64,000 bases of DNA from Rhodopirellula bahusiensis (GTDB lineage Bacteria; Planctomycetota; Planctomycetia; Pirellulales; Pirellulaceae). Every line of letters starts with the position of its first letter. Positions within the stretch are counted from its first letter, which is position 1. Shown one piece after another: positions 45,359 to 54,602 of the stretch. Made by a program: the position numbers and the translations under genes. The stretch lies in assembly GCF_002727185.1 (NCBI RefSeq), contig NZ_NIZW01000009.1, positions 62,001 to 126,000 on the forward strand. The letters run 5' to 3'. The notes below the pieces were generated by a model. It ran no database searches. It had not been told where the DNA came from and saw only the letters and a list, made by a program, of their open reading frames with translations.

Positions 45359-46473
45359 AAATCCTCTTCCTCCACGGCTGGCACAGCATCGTCGGTGGTG
45401 TCAAACCGACTTTCCTGAAGAATGCTGGGAACGAAATCATTAACCCTGCACTGGACGATGACGATTTCGATCTGGCCGTTCACACCGCCCAAGCCGAATA
45501 CGATCAACATCAACCTGACGTGATCGTCGGTTCATCACGAGGCGGCGCAGTTGCCTTGAACCTCGACAGCGGAGACACGCCGCTCGTCTTGCTCTGCCCC
45601 GCATGGCGAAACTGGGGGACGGCCAAGTTTTTGAAAACGAACTCGGCAATCCTCCACTCACGCAAAGACGATGTGATCCCGTTCACTGACTCGGAAGAAC
45701 TTTTGGCCAACAGTGGCCTGCCATCTGAAATGCTCATCGAAGTCGGGGACGATCATCGCTTGGCCGATCCAGAGCCACTTAAGGCGATGTTGGATGCGTG
45801 CGAACGTGTACTGTCCGGTGTTCTGATTCGTGAAATGTGGACCGAGGTTAAGCAACACGGTGATCTTTCAAGTGCTGCCACTAACATGGACTTGGATCGC
45901 TACTTTAAAGCGTGCGGAACTATCAGGAAAGCTTACAGCCAAAACAAAAAAAGCGGAGAAACAGGATTGAGAAGAATCTTAGATACATTGCTCGGCTGTC
46001 ACGATGACTGGAGAATATGTTGCCACGAGGCAGGTCATGCAGTTGTTGCCGTCAAGCTTCGAATACCAGTAAATAAAATCACTAGAGGCGAGGGAACATT
46101 TGGAGAAGTACAGCCCATTCACGATGCAAGCGACAATTGCGATCAGAAGTCCCTAGTGAGATATCAATTGTTCTATGCCGCTGGCGCTGCTGCTGAGCGG
46201 ATCGTCTTTGGAACCGAAAAACGGACGTTCGATGAGTTGGTTGATCCGTTGGAGGGCGACAGGCAGCAGCACGAGCAATTGGAATCCCATGAGAGACTGA
46301 ATGCGTTCGGAATTGATATTGAGGAAACAATTGCTTGTTTTGGCGGCGAAGACGGTAAGAAAATTATTGAGCGAGTTGCCGCTTTGCTGAAGGAACGGAG
46401 AGACAAAGATGGACGAAAAGGCCAAATAACCCAAGAGGAAGTAGCCGAAATTATTGGCGACAAGCTCTGGTGA
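45355..46473 (+). CDS. Alpha/beta hydrolase fused to an M41-like zinc peptidase domain
   Basis: 372 residues. Residues 1-155 are a small alpha/beta hydrolase (ILFLHGWHSIVGGVKP, VIVGSSRGGAVAL with the nucleophile Ser, HSRKDDVIPF, GDDHRLADPEPLKA with the His). From about 215 a different domain follows with CCHEAGHAVVAVKL, the HExxH zinc site, and FYAAGAAAERIVFG, as in FtsH-type (M41) peptidase domains but without the AAA part. The joint is not seen in the sister copy at 47,669. A remnant of a second hydrolase copy follows the stop. Confidence 0.8.
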   Translation: MKILFLHGWHSIVGGVKPTFLKNAGNEIINPALDDDDFDLAVHTAQAEYDQHQPDVIVGSSRGGAVALNLDSGDTPLVLLCPAWRNWGTAKFLKTNSAILHSRKDDVIPFTDSEELLANSGLPSEMLIEVGDDHRLADPEPLKAMLDACERVLSGVLIREMWTEVKQHGDLSSAATNMDLDRYFKACGTIRKAYSQNKKSGETGLRRILDTLLGCHDDWRICCHEAGHAVVAVKLRIPVNKITRGEGTFGEVQPIHDASDNCDQKSLVRYQLFYAAGAAAERIVFGTEKRTFDELVDPLEGDRQQHEQLESHERLNAFGIDIEETIACFGGEDGKKIIERVAALLKERRDKDGRKGQITQEEVAEIIGDKLW

Positions 46474-46485
46474 ACAGGCAACCAC

Positions 46486-46584
46486 GGCAACGATCACCGG
46501 CTTGCCGACTCTGAATCGCTTCGAGCGATTCAGGGTGCGTGTGAACGGCTCAAGAAGTCACCTTCAAAGCAATTCAATACATGA
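46486..46584 (+). pseudogene. C-terminal remnant of an alpha/beta hydrolase gene
   Basis: The frame from 46486 reads GNDHRLADSESLRAIQGACE then RLKKSPSKQFNT and stops at 46584. It matches the hydrolase C-terminus of the neighbours (GDDHRLADPEPLKAMLDACE; GNDHRLADPEPLKAMLEACE). Its stop overlaps the next start (atga, 46581-46584). This suggests the ancestral order hydrolase then 46,581 gene, with the peptidase-fused copy inserted or recombined upstream. Confidence 0.8.
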
Positions 46585-46901
46585 CTCACTCAGAAGACGA
46601 AATCAACGACGCAATCAAAACGCAAAAGCTGCTTTGCCAAAAGTTGCTGGAGATCATGGACTTGCAGGGAGACATCGATGCCCTGTTGCGGGAAAATCAC
46701 CCTTCTCCATTTGGATCGGAGAAGTTCAAGAACGCTCGACCCGAGGAGCTTCAAAGACTGGTGGTGATGACTGCCATTCAGTTTGTGTTGTTCGAACCGG
46801 ACGAATGGGTCGAAGGAAATGATGAGTTCAAAGTCGCTGCTGAGAAGTTGATCGAGGTCACTTCATCTCAGTTGAAGTGGCTCAAAGAAAAGCATCACTG
46901 A
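46581..46901 (+). CDS. Hypothetical protein, 106 residues
   Basis: Start overlaps the stop of the hydrolase remnant by four bases. The protein is helical and acidic (LCQKLLEIMDLQGDIDALLR, VVMTAIQFVLFEPDEWVEGN). No family recognised. Confidence 0.65.
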   Translation: MTHSEDEINDAIKTQKLLCQKLLEIMDLQGDIDALLRENHPSPFGSEKFKNARPEELQRLVVMTAIQFVLFEPDEWVEGNDEFKVAAEKLIEVTSSQLKWLKEKHH

Positions 46902-46916
46902 AAATAGGATTGACCG

Positions 46917-47234
46917 ATGAGGCATTGCGAATACCAAATCCGGCAACTCGCCGACGAAATTCAGCCGCCTGAATCCGGCAAACAAAGCATCGTCCTGAAC
47001 GACGACGACAATACAAAAGTTGTATTGTTTGCCTTTGCGGCTGGCGACGGTCTCAAAGAACACATCGCCCCGCTGCCAGCAATCATTCAAATTATCAAGG
47101 GTGAAGCCGGGTTGACTGTCGGTGAAGAATCGGTGGCAGGCAAGCCGGGGATTTGGATTCACTTGGCAGCCAAGACGCCCCACAGCATCAAGGCAACGAC
47201 TCCACTGGTCATGCTGCTGACGTTGTTGAAGTAA
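46917..47234 (+). CDS. Cupin domain protein
   Basis: 105 residues, 15 bases after the preceding stop. A single cupin barrel is indicated by VVLFAFAAGDGLKEHIAPLP, IQIIKGEAGLTVGEE and GIWIHLAAKTPHSIKA, with histidines in the two cupin motifs. Small cupins are sugar-binding, metal-binding or regulatory; the ligand is unknown. It is part of a plus-strand chain of small genes. Confidence 0.78.
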   Translation: MRHCEYQIRQLADEIQPPESGKQSIVLNDDDNTKVVLFAFAAGDGLKEHIAPLPAIIQIIKGEAGLTVGEESVAGKPGIWIHLAAKTPHSIKATTPLVMLLTLLK

Positions 47235-47275
47235 AACCTGCTCCTGCTCGTATTGGAAATACAGGAGAAGCAAAA

Positions 47276-47545
47276 ATGCCGTGCCAACTCTGCGGTAGCA
47301 ACGAGGTTCACAGCAAGCATCATTTGATTCCCCGCCACTGTCATCGAAAGAACTGGTGGAAGCGGCACTTCACCAAGGAACAAATGCAGCACACGATCCT
47401 CTTATGTAAAATGTGCCATCATTCGGTGCATGAGTTGATCCCAGATGAGAAGGAGTTGGGGCGGGAGTATTACACGATTGAGAAATTGAATTCGCATCCC
47501 GGCATCGCCAAGTACCTTGATTGGAAGCGAAAACGATTGAATTGA
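47276..47545 (+). CDS. HNH-like zinc protein
   Basis: 89 residues from the ATG at 47276 with caggag upstream. CQLCGSN and CKMCHHSVHELI give four zinc-binding Cys, HHLIPRHCH supplies the candidate catalytic His pair and a final His-Glu pattern follows. This resembles HNH endonucleases of small size. It may be a nicking enzyme or a mere zinc-binding protein; context does not decide. Confidence 0.75.
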   Translation: MPCQLCGSNEVHSKHHLIPRHCHRKNWWKRHFTKEQMQHTILLCKMCHHSVHELIPDEKELGREYYTIEKLNSHPGIAKYLDWKRKRLN

Positions 47546-47668
47546 TCAAGGTTGCTGCCGACAAGAATCATGATCGAACCGTTAAGCAGTCCGAAATCGA
47601 CACCCCTGGAACCGATACCGGCAGCGAACACCTGCAGAACCATTGCAACGAACGGTAGACCTGCCCTC

Positions 47669-49237
47669 ATGAAAGTCCTCTTCCTCCACGGTTGGAAAAG
47701 TGTTGTTGGTGGCGTCAAGCCGACTTGCCTGATGGATGCTGGCCACGAAGTCATTAACCCTGCACTGGACGACGACGATTTCGATCTAGCCGTCCGCACC
47801 GCTCAAGCCGAATATGATCAACACAAGCCAGATGTGATCGTAGGCAGTTCCCGTGGCGGTGCGGTCGCCGTGAGCATCAAGAGCGGTGACACGCCACTCG
47901 TTCTGCTCTGCCCGGCGTGGAAGAATTGGGGAACTGCGACGACCATCAATCCGAATACAATCATCCTTCACTCACGCCAAGACGATGTGATTCCGTTTAC
48001 CGACTCTGAGAAACTTGTCGCCAACAGTGGCCTGCCATCTGAAACGCTCATCGAAGTCGGCAACGATCACCGACTTGCCGATCCAGAGCCACTCAAGGCG
48101 ATGTTGGAAGCGTGCGAGGAACTGGCTTGGACGGAGACCGAGCGAAAACTTCTTGAAGGTGACTGGAGCGGGCTTTGCTATACGGCTGCCAAGCGATGGG
48201 CAAAGGACGCAAGGGAACCAGGCTGTCGGCTCGTCCACGGTACGGTTTTCAGCGGAGCGATGGGCAAGCGAATCGAACACGCTTGGTGTGAACGTCGTGG
48301 CACGGTGATTGATCTGACGATGCCCGTTGGTTCCCGAGTCATTTCCAGAGCGACCTTCTACAAAACCATCCAACCAGAAGTTGCAAACAATTATTCCTCC
48401 GACGATGCGTTGTTCTTGTCCATCAGGACGAGACATGACGGTCCTTGGGATGAATCCGAACGGCAAGGATATGCAGAAGTGAAAAGCATTCTCGACGATC
48501 CAGCGATTAGCGGTCGCTACCTGTTTCCGCAAGATCGAACTGTTGACGATCCGTTCATGGTCAAAGTCGATGGTGCCGTGTTGGCGTGCTACCGGAAGAT
48601 CCTCGATCCCGAAGCCTTGACGATGATCCACTTTCACGGGAACGGCGAAGCAGTCGCCGACTACGTTCCGTCCATGGCTGATACCTTCGCTGACATGGGG
48701 CTGAACTCTCTTTTTGTCGAGTACCGAGACTACGGAGGTTCGAGCGGAGAAGCGAAGCTCGTCGCAATGCTCGGTGATGGCGAAGCGGCGATGACCGCTG
48801 CCGATATTTCGCCTGAGAGGGCCATTGTCTTCGGTCGGTCCATCGGATCGCTTTACGCCATCGAGTTAGCTCATCGTCAGCCGAACATTGCCGGATTAAT
48901 CATCGAAAGCGGTATCGCCAATCCTGCCGAGCGTTTTCTGACTTATGCTGATCCGGACTCAAAAGGCTTCGGTGAAGCCGACGTTCACGCCGAGGTCAAG
49001 CGATTCTTCAATCACAAGAAGAAACTGTCGGAATACACGCAGCCTTTGTTGACGCTTCACACCGAGAATGACGGACTGATCGACATCTCCAACGCTGAAC
49101 GCAATCACAAATGGGCTGGTTCACGTCAAAAGCAACTCGTTCGATTCCGAAAAGGCAACCACAACACCATCCTTGGAGCGAACGAGAAAGAGTACCTTGA
49201 TGCCGTTGGCAGTTTCGTAAGGAGCGCCCAGAGATGA
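47669..49237 (+). CDS. Double alpha/beta hydrolase protein
   Basis: 522 residues from the ATG at 47669. Residues 1-155 repeat the hydrolase of 45,355 (VLFLHGWKSVVGGVKP, VIVGSSRGGAVAV, GNDHRLADPEPLKA). A linker domain of about 150 residues follows, then a second, different alpha/beta hydrolase (MIHFHGNGEAVADYVPSMAD, VFGRSIGSLYAIEL with its Ser, LTLHTENDGLID, GNHNTIL). Two serine hydrolase active sites in one chain are unusual. The stop overlaps the next start by four bases. Confidence 0.85.
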   Translation: MKVLFLHGWKSVVGGVKPTCLMDAGHEVINPALDDDDFDLAVRTAQAEYDQHKPDVIVGSSRGGAVAVSIKSGDTPLVLLCPAWKNWGTATTINPNTIILHSRQDDVIPFTDSEKLVANSGLPSETLIEVGNDHRLADPEPLKAMLEACEELAWTETERKLLEGDWSGLCYTAAKRWAKDAREPGCRLVHGTVFSGAMGKRIEHAWCERRGTVIDLTMPVGSRVISRATFYKTIQPEVANNYSSDDALFLSIRTRHDGPWDESERQGYAEVKSILDDPAISGRYLFPQDRTVDDPFMVKVDGAVLACYRKILDPEALTMIHFHGNGEAVADYVPSMADTFADMGLNSLFVEYRDYGGSSGEAKLVAMLGDGEAAMTAADISPERAIVFGRSIGSLYAIELAHRQPNIAGLIIESGIANPAERFLTYADPDSKGFGEADVHAEVKRFFNHKKKLSEYTQPLLTLHTENDGLIDISNAERNHKWAGSRQKQLVRFRKGNHNTILGANEKEYLDAVGSFVRSAQR

Positions 49238-50285
49238 CTGATCAACAAGCGAGCGAGACGCATATGGAATTCAATTGCTGGAAGAAGTCTTACAACTCGT
49301 TTGGAGGGAGTTCGCTCTTTTCCCCGATAGCTGGCCTGCTGACAGTCAAACTGGCGGATTCAAGCTACGGTGATGCTGTCCAAGAGATCGACATCACTGC
49401 CAACCTGCGGAGCAGAACGGGGAAACCACGCCGCACACTCGAAAACCTATTCAAGCAATTCCATGAATTCATAGAGACGTTGCCTCTTGTTACCTTTCGG
49501 AGGAAGAAGCAGAAGCTAGAGATCCAGTTCTTGAGCGAGCACTTTTCAGACCAGGATGACATTCATTCGAATGCCAGTCCAGACAACCTTCACTCGGCGG
49601 CCCAAGAGGTTGCGACTGCGCTAATCTTGGTTCGCAAGCGAGTTAAGAAATCCGATAATTTTGACGTGGATCGATTTCTTGCTGATGCAACAAGTTTGCT
49701 TGAATCCAAAATTGAAACGGAGGACGAATGGAATCGGATCAAGGAGCAGGCAAAAGCGATTGACGAAGCAGTGATGGCAATGAAGAGCCCATGGGAACTG
49801 CTGGAGATTGAAGGGACAAGTTCCATCCGCAAGCTCGTGAAATACTCGACGAGCCGTTTTACTGGGAGTGTACCGACGACTTTGCCCCGAACGGCAATGA
49901 CACGGGAGCGGACTTGCTTGAAGACTTCCGGCGATGGAACAAACGATCCCCCAAAACTTCGCCACTAAAGTTCCTTGATGCGTTGATGCAGCGATGGGGA
50001 ATCGAGCCAATTGACTGGCTTGCCAGCGATTCTGGATTTCGTGGAAAGCTAAGTCAGGATAAGTCAATCTCCCTTCAGGTCTGTAATGAAGCAGCAATCG
50101 GCCTTGCTTTCGCAACCATCAAGATGCGGGCGGAATGTCGTTCAGACGTAGCCGAGTATGGCTTGGCGGCCTTGAAACGAACTGGAAGGCTCATTGATAG
50201 CAGCACTCTGTCTGAAGCACTCAAATCAGAATGGAAGGCTGCTGAAAAAAAGATGGTGGCGAAGCTGAAAGCACATCAGACCTAA
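49234..50285 (+). pseudogene. Hypothetical gene split by loss of one G
   Basis: The first frame, from the ATG at 49234 (overlapping the previous stop), encodes about 194 sensible residues up to PWELLEIEG. After the G run at 49813-49815 the reading frame must shift to give DKFHPQAREILDEPFYWECT, DDFAPNGNDTGADLL and further coding sequence to the stop at 50285. One added G restores a 350-residue protein. Without it translation ends at 49968 in nonsense. The family is not recognised; the aspartate-rich FYWECTDDFAPNGNDTGAD segment looks conserved. A sequencing error remains possible. Confidence 0.7.
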
Positions 50286-50336
50286 GTTTGTTTAGCAAAG
50301 CAATCACACCAACGACCTATTGATCAGGCGTTTTCG

Positions 50337-51053
50337 ATGACAGCCAAATGGACGGAATTGGCGAACCAGTTTGCCTCGGAGAAGAAGACAGAGGTTGTTA
50401 AGGTCGCTCGCCGGATTTTGCAATCCCCAGATGCTTCTGATTGGCAGTGGCTCTCCGAATCGTTAACCGACAACCATCGGAAATGGTTCGTGGCGGCGAT
50501 CTTTCGTGGATACCCGGTTCCCAAAAGGCTGTTCGAACCTTTTCTCCAAGCCGCAGTTAGCGAGCCGAACCCAAGTCTAAATCAGCAGTTCGTCGAGCCG
50601 TGTGTCAAGTCGTATGGCCATCGCTCTGTGAACGAGTATCTGCTGGAAGTTGTTGAAAGTGGAGACAACTCCAACATTGCGGGGGCCGTGGCATCACTCT
50701 ACTGGGCGAAAATGCAGATATCGTTCTCTGGAAAGGTTGCGGCCTACACTCTGGAGCACGCAACTCCTGAATCCAGGCGGGCATTTGAATTACTGAACGA
50801 TGTGTGGGAGCGAAAACGTGCAACCTTCTTGAGGGTGTTCGTTTCGAATGCGAATCTGGATGTCAGGCGTCAGATCATTCCGTCTCTCAAGCTGGAGGAG
50901 AATGCCTACCCCGAATCTCTGAAGCCGCTGGTGCAGCAGGCCATCGACATCGCAAAGAACCATTCAGACGAATACATCCGCCATCGATTGGACGTGCAAC
51001 TTGGAAATGAACGTCTGCTGCAACCTCTCCCGGAAAGACGGCACACAGATTGA
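50337..51053 (+). CDS. Hypothetical helical-repeat protein
   Basis: 238 residues from the ATG at 50337. The sequence is helical and looks like HEAT-type repeats (KWTELANQFASEKKTEVVKV, ...VNEYLLEVVESGDNSNIAGA, ...DVRRQIIPSLKLEENAYPES). No enzyme motif. It follows the frameshifted gene in the same direction by about 50 bases. Confidence 0.65.
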   Translation: MTAKWTELANQFASEKKTEVVKVARRILQSPDASDWQWLSESLTDNHRKWFVAAIFRGYPVPKRLFEPFLQAAVSEPNPSLNQQFVEPCVKSYGHRSVNEYLLEVVESGDNSNIAGAVASLYWAKMQISFSGKVAAYTLEHATPESRRAFELLNDVWERKRATFLRVFVSNANLDVRRQIIPSLKLEENAYPESLKPLVQQAIDIAKNHSDEYIRHRLDVQLGNERLLQPLPERRHTD

Positions 51054-51310
51054 GCCATCCTTCCCGCAAACTCCTGAATTCCCAACGGAAAGAAGTGTTC
51101 ACCAGACCTGGAATGCCCAAGTAATTCCGCAGACACCGGCACCAGGATACACAGCCATCCGAAAACCATTCCGCAGATCGCAATGTCTTGCGTCCCACCA
51201 AGCCCATCTCGCTCTCTTCGCTTGCGGTCAACTATTGCCCGAAGGATTTCGGTGACGACGACGCTTAGGATGCCAGCCGTGACAAAGATGAGCGTGGCTA
51301 TCTTCCCCAT
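50906..51310 (-). CDS. Possible small membrane protein, C-terminal part doubtful
   Basis: A minus-strand frame from the ATG at 51310 gives two hydrophobic segments (IATLIFVTAGILSVVVTEIL and ICGMVFGWLCILVPVSAELL) within the first 65 residues. Beyond about residue 85 the frame overlaps the plus-strand gene and loses coding character, so the gene may be truncated. It begins 15 bases after the stop of the 51,326 gene on the same strand. Confidence 0.3.
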   Translation of the reverse strand: MGKIATLIFVTAGILSVVVTEILRAIVDRKRRERDGLGGTQDIAICGMVFGWLCILVPVSAELLGHSRSGEHFFPLGIQEFAGRMAQSVCRLSGRGCSRRSFPSCTSNRWRMYSSEWFFAMSMACCTSGFRDSG

Positions 51311-51325
51311 GAATCAATTGTCCGC

Positions 51326-51829
51326 TTACTTGTCCACGAGATTCGCAAACACGTCTTTGGGATAGCCGTATTTGCGACCATCAGGCCCGTTCAGTGCTGA
51401 CATCGGCGTTTCATTCAGTCGATAGCCGATATCGCTCGGGGCCATGCCGTCCTCCAACATGAATTTGGCCGCATGGATGTGGTCATTCATTGAACCCGTA
51501 ACTGAGCGGTTCAACGCTTTTGCAAAACTCAGCGTTCCATTCGATGGTGCGATGAATCTGCGATAAATGAATTGCTTGCCGTCATCAGCCGTGAATTCTC
51601 GAATCGTATCCAAAGCTCGGGCAATGAAGGTGCTGTCGTCAGTGATTCCTCGTCCATGCATGACGCAAGCGTACAACGAAGCCGTATTCATCAGGATGAT
51701 GTATTGGGTGCGGTCGAAGATGAAGAGATGACTCGACCAATCGGCGTAGGGATTCTCGTCTGCTGGAAGGGATTCCAGTTTTCCAACTTTCAGCTTGGTT
51801 GCGAGTTTTTGGGAAAGTCGGAAAATCAT
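51326..51829 (-). CDS. DUF6933-like protein
   Basis: 167 residues if started at the ATG at 51829; the frame extends to 51949 but the upstream part is not protein-like. The start MIFRLSQKLATKLKVGKLES and WSSHLFIFDRTQYIILMNTA resemble a small family I recall as DUF6933. The C-terminus carries IGYRLNETPMSALNG. Function unknown. It lies downstream of the SAM methyltransferase gene. Confidence 0.65.
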   Translation of the reverse strand: MIFRLSQKLATKLKVGKLESLPADENPYADWSSHLFIFDRTQYIILMNTASLYACVMHGRGITDDSTFIARALDTIREFTADDGKQFIYRRFIAPSNGTLSFAKALNRSVTGSMNDHIHAAKFMLEDGMAPSDIGYRLNETPMSALNGPDGRKYGYPKDVFANLVDK

Positions 51830-51875
51830 TTTTTCCAGCGGCTCGCTGCGGGTACATCGGATGCAGGTTGAAGAG

Positions 51876-52661
51876 TCATGGCTTGACTGCACGAGTCGCA
51901 ATGAACGTGTCAAGAAACGCTGACAGAGGATCGTGGTCGGAGTCAGCATATCGATCTTCGTAGAACCCAGTCAGCATCAGACCGGCCCTCAACTGTCCGC
52001 CGATCTGGTCTTCCAAAGTGTGACCGAATTCCAACGGCTTTCCCGTCTGGATCATTTCCCGAATGTGGTCCTCATCGACGTGATCTGAATCGGAATAGGG
52101 CAGAGCGTACCGGACCTCCAGATTGCCGTTCTCTTTCCGTTCGTCGTCGAAGATGTACCGCATCGGATTGGTGAAGCCAGTCATTAAGACGCCCCCGCTT
52201 CTCAAAACACGAAAGCATTCCTGCCAGACCGGGATTACCTTCGACGAAAACATGTTCGAGCAAGGATGAAAGATGAAGTCGAACGAATCGTCGAAAAGCA
52301 TGGACAAGTCGGCCATGTCGCCTTCGACGAACTTCATTTCGAGCCCATCTCGGTCGGCTACAAATCGATCTTGGTCCAACTGCTTTGGCGAATTGTCGAA
52401 CACCGTGACTCTCGCACCGGCTGCCGCAAGAATCGGAGCTTGCTGGCCACCGGCTGAAGCGAGGCAAAGAGTTTCCGTTCCTTGGAGCGACGGAAACCAG
52501 TCTTTGGGAACCGGTTTGGTGGGAGTCAGGACAATGGCGAAATCACCATTTCTGGCTCGTTGAATCGTCTCTCGATCAACCGGGGTAGTCCAACGATTGC
52601 TCTGATCGACTTGGTTGTCCCAAGCATCTTGGTTGTGCTTGCGAACATCTGATTGAAGCAT
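51876..52661 (-). CDS. Class I SAM-dependent methyltransferase
   Basis: 261 residues from the ATG at 52661, the start that fits the family opening (SDVRKHNQDAWDNQVDQ); the frame extends to 52943 without coding character. SAM-binding motifs are TLCLASAGGQQAPILAAAGA near 65 with VTVFDNS after it, EGDMADLSMLFDDSFDFIF near 110 and FRVLRSGGVLMTGF near 150. The substrate is unknown. It stands in a leftward set between PhzF and DUF6933. Confidence 0.85.
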   Translation of the reverse strand: MLQSDVRKHNQDAWDNQVDQSNRWTTPVDRETIQRARNGDFAIVLTPTKPVPKDWFPSLQGTETLCLASAGGQQAPILAAAGARVTVFDNSPKQLDQDRFVADRDGLEMKFVEGDMADLSMLFDDSFDFIFHPCSNMFSSKVIPVWQECFRVLRSGGVLMTGFTNPMRYIFDDERKENGNLEVRYALPYSDSDHVDEDHIREMIQTGKPLEFGHTLEDQIGGQLRAGLMLTGFYEDRYADSDHDPLSAFLDTFIATRAVKP

Positions 52662-52774
52662 TTTGAGATCGCTTTTATGCGGGATTTGCATCCAGAAAGC
52701 GAAGTTGCGTTCTGGTAGAGGATCGTCGCTGCTTGGATTTCGGAACCACAAGCAAGGATGGATTGGAAAACACT

Positions 52775-53575
52775 TCACGGCAGAGCCAACAGTCCGCCCT
52801 GCCAAACCGTCACAGCTTGTCCGCCGAGACACACACGATCCCCGAGAACACGGACCTGAACGACGCCTCCTCGGGCGGATGCCTGAAACGCAGTCATCTC
52901 CGTTTTGCCCAGCACCTCCGCCCAGTAAGGTCCGAGACAGCAATGGGCCGCTCCGGTTACGGGGTCTTCGTCGATCCCCAAGGCGGGAGCGAAGAATCGA
53001 GACACGAAATCGTAGTGAGCGTCATCTGAGCGGCTTGTGACGATTACGCCCCGAGTGGGGATGTCTGTTAATCTGCGGAAGTCGGGTGACATCGAACGCA
53101 CGGTTTCAGCATCCTCGACGACGACCATATGATCGAACTGCGTCTTACCAATATCAGTGGACGAGACTCCCAGTACCGTTAATAGGTCGTGCGGGGGATC
53201 GACCTTTTGTACCGGGATCGTCGGAAAATCCATTTCAATGAACCCGTTACTCTGCTGACAGGCCAGAACGCCGCTCTTGGTGTGGAACCGGATCGGTTCG
53301 GCTTGCGGATGGATCCCTGCCGACCAAATCGCATGAGCCGAGGCGAGCGTAGCGTGGCCGCAAAGTGGGACTTCGACCTGTGGAGTGAACCACCGCAAGC
53401 TGTAACCATCGTGGCTCCGTCTTAAAAACGCCGTCTCCGAGAGGTTCATCTCGGCAGCCACGGCTTGCATCCATTCGTCGGGGGCTTCCTGTTCTAAAAA
53501 ACAGACGGCGGCAGAATTGCCGCCGAACGGTCGATCCGTGAAGGCGTCCACCTGCCAGCATTTGATCGAGGACAT
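52775..53575 (-). CDS. PhzF family isomerase/epimerase
   Basis: 266 residues. Family features are QVDAFTDRPFGGNSAAVCFL at the start, AAEMNLSETAFL with the catalytic Glu near 47, LCGHATLASAHAIW near 70, and DEDPVTGAAHCCLGPYWAEV near 203. PhzF-like proteins isomerise small aromatic or amino acid derivatives; most members have unknown substrates. No phenazine genes are nearby. Confidence 0.88.
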   Translation of the reverse strand: MSSIKCWQVDAFTDRPFGGNSAAVCFLEQEAPDEWMQAVAAEMNLSETAFLRRSHDGYSLRWFTPQVEVPLCGHATLASAHAIWSAGIHPQAEPIRFHTKSGVLACQQSNGFIEMDFPTIPVQKVDPPHDLLTVLGVSSTDIGKTQFDHMVVVEDAETVRSMSPDFRRLTDIPTRGVIVTSRSDDAHYDFVSRFFAPALGIDEDPVTGAAHCCLGPYWAEVLGKTEMTAFQASARGGVVQVRVLGDRVCLGGQAVTVWQGGLLALP

Positions 53576-53703
53576 ACTAAGCCTAATCTGGTTGAAGGTA
53601 TCTATCAGCGCACATTATGACGTAGAAGCACGACACGAAGTCCGTCAAAATGGTTCACCACGAACCAATAGCCTGCCTCTAACCATACACTGGAACCAGT
53701 TAC

Positions 53704-54255
53704 TTGAAAGCAATCGACTTAATTCATCGTCTTCACGCACATCGCATGTGGGTGAACCGCAGACTACGGGAAGCCGTGCGTCCCCTCTCTGAAGAACAGC
53801 TTCGGAAGCCACTGGCCATCGGTCAGGGTTCGGTCTGGCGGACGCTAACACACCTTCTGGCCGCTGAATACGTCTGGCTGGAAGCCCTGCTCGGGAACGA
53901 GTCGCCACTGTTGCCTGGAGACGTGCCGGGCAAACTGCCGGGAAACCAAGAAGGCGAAGAAGCGATTATTTCGCTTGACGAACTGGTCTCCAAGTGGGAG
54001 CAACTTGACGAGCGTTGGGGAAAATATTTCGACTCGCTGACGGACAACGATCTCGATGAGTTGGTGTACAAGACCAGCACCAGTTCAGGACGGGGGAAGA
54101 GGCTTGGAACAAGGCGAGCCGACATTCTGCTCCACGTCTGCACCCACGCTCAGTACACGACCGCACAACTCATGAACATGCTGCGGCAGCTCGGTGTATC
54201 GACGCTTCCTGATACAATGCTGATTTCGCTGGCCCGAAACGAGGCCAGCATATGA
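53704..54255 (+). CDS. DinB family protein (second copy)
   Basis: 183 residues with a TTG start at 53704 (weak ctgga upstream). RLHAHRMWVNRRLREAVRPL, VWRTLTHLLAAEYVWLEALL and ILLHVCTHAQYTTAQLMNML give the three metal-binding His of DinB/YfiT proteins. It is unlike the DinB protein at 18.8 kb in sequence, so it is not a recent duplicate. The stop overlaps the next start by four bases. Confidence 0.82.
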   Translation: MKAIDLIHRLHAHRMWVNRRLREAVRPLSEEQLRKPLAIGQGSVWRTLTHLLAAEYVWLEALLGNESPLLPGDVPGKLPGNQEGEEAIISLDELVSKWEQLDERWGKYFDSLTDNDLDELVYKTSTSSGRGKRLGTRRADILLHVCTHAQYTTAQLMNMLRQLGVSTLPDTMLISLARNEASI

Positions 54256-54602
54256 AACCGAACTTCCGTAACATCCGATGGTCGATACCTACCTGGTACC
54301 AAGGGAACGTGATGTCTCCAAGTGACCCGCATCGAAAAGCCGAAGATACCGCTGATCAAGAGCAGCTTAAGCTGATGTCTGCTGCTATCTATGAAATGCG
54401 GATATTGCTTTCCAGCTACAGCGGTAATGATCCGAGCATTCGGCTGGCCGAGCGTCTGGCATACGCCCTGCACAATGATGCCCTTGCTGTTCTGGAAGGG
54501 GATGGAACTTTCAATGTAGCGAACGCACGAGAACGAATTGCCATCGCCGAAGAACTCGCTGGTGAAACACTCGGCGACGGTTATGGCGTGCTCAAGAGAT
54601 GA
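54252..54602 (+). CDS. Hypothetical protein, 116 residues
   Basis: Coupled to the DinB gene by a four-base overlap; an internal ATG at 54312 is an alternative start. The second half is helical (LKLMSAAIYEMRILLSSYSG, RLAERLAYALHNDALAVLEG, ANARERIAIAEELAGETLG). No family recognised. Confidence 0.55.
   Translation: MKPNFRNIRWSIPTWYQGNVMSPSDPHRKAEDTADQEQLKLMSAAIYEMRILLSSYSGNDPSIRLAERLAYALHNDALAVLEGDGTFNVANARERIAIAEELAGETLGDGYGVLKR

Noticed and set aside
52662-52943. 94-codon N-terminal extension of the SAM methyltransferase
   Set aside because: The extension overlaps phzF coding sequence on the same strand and has no coding character.
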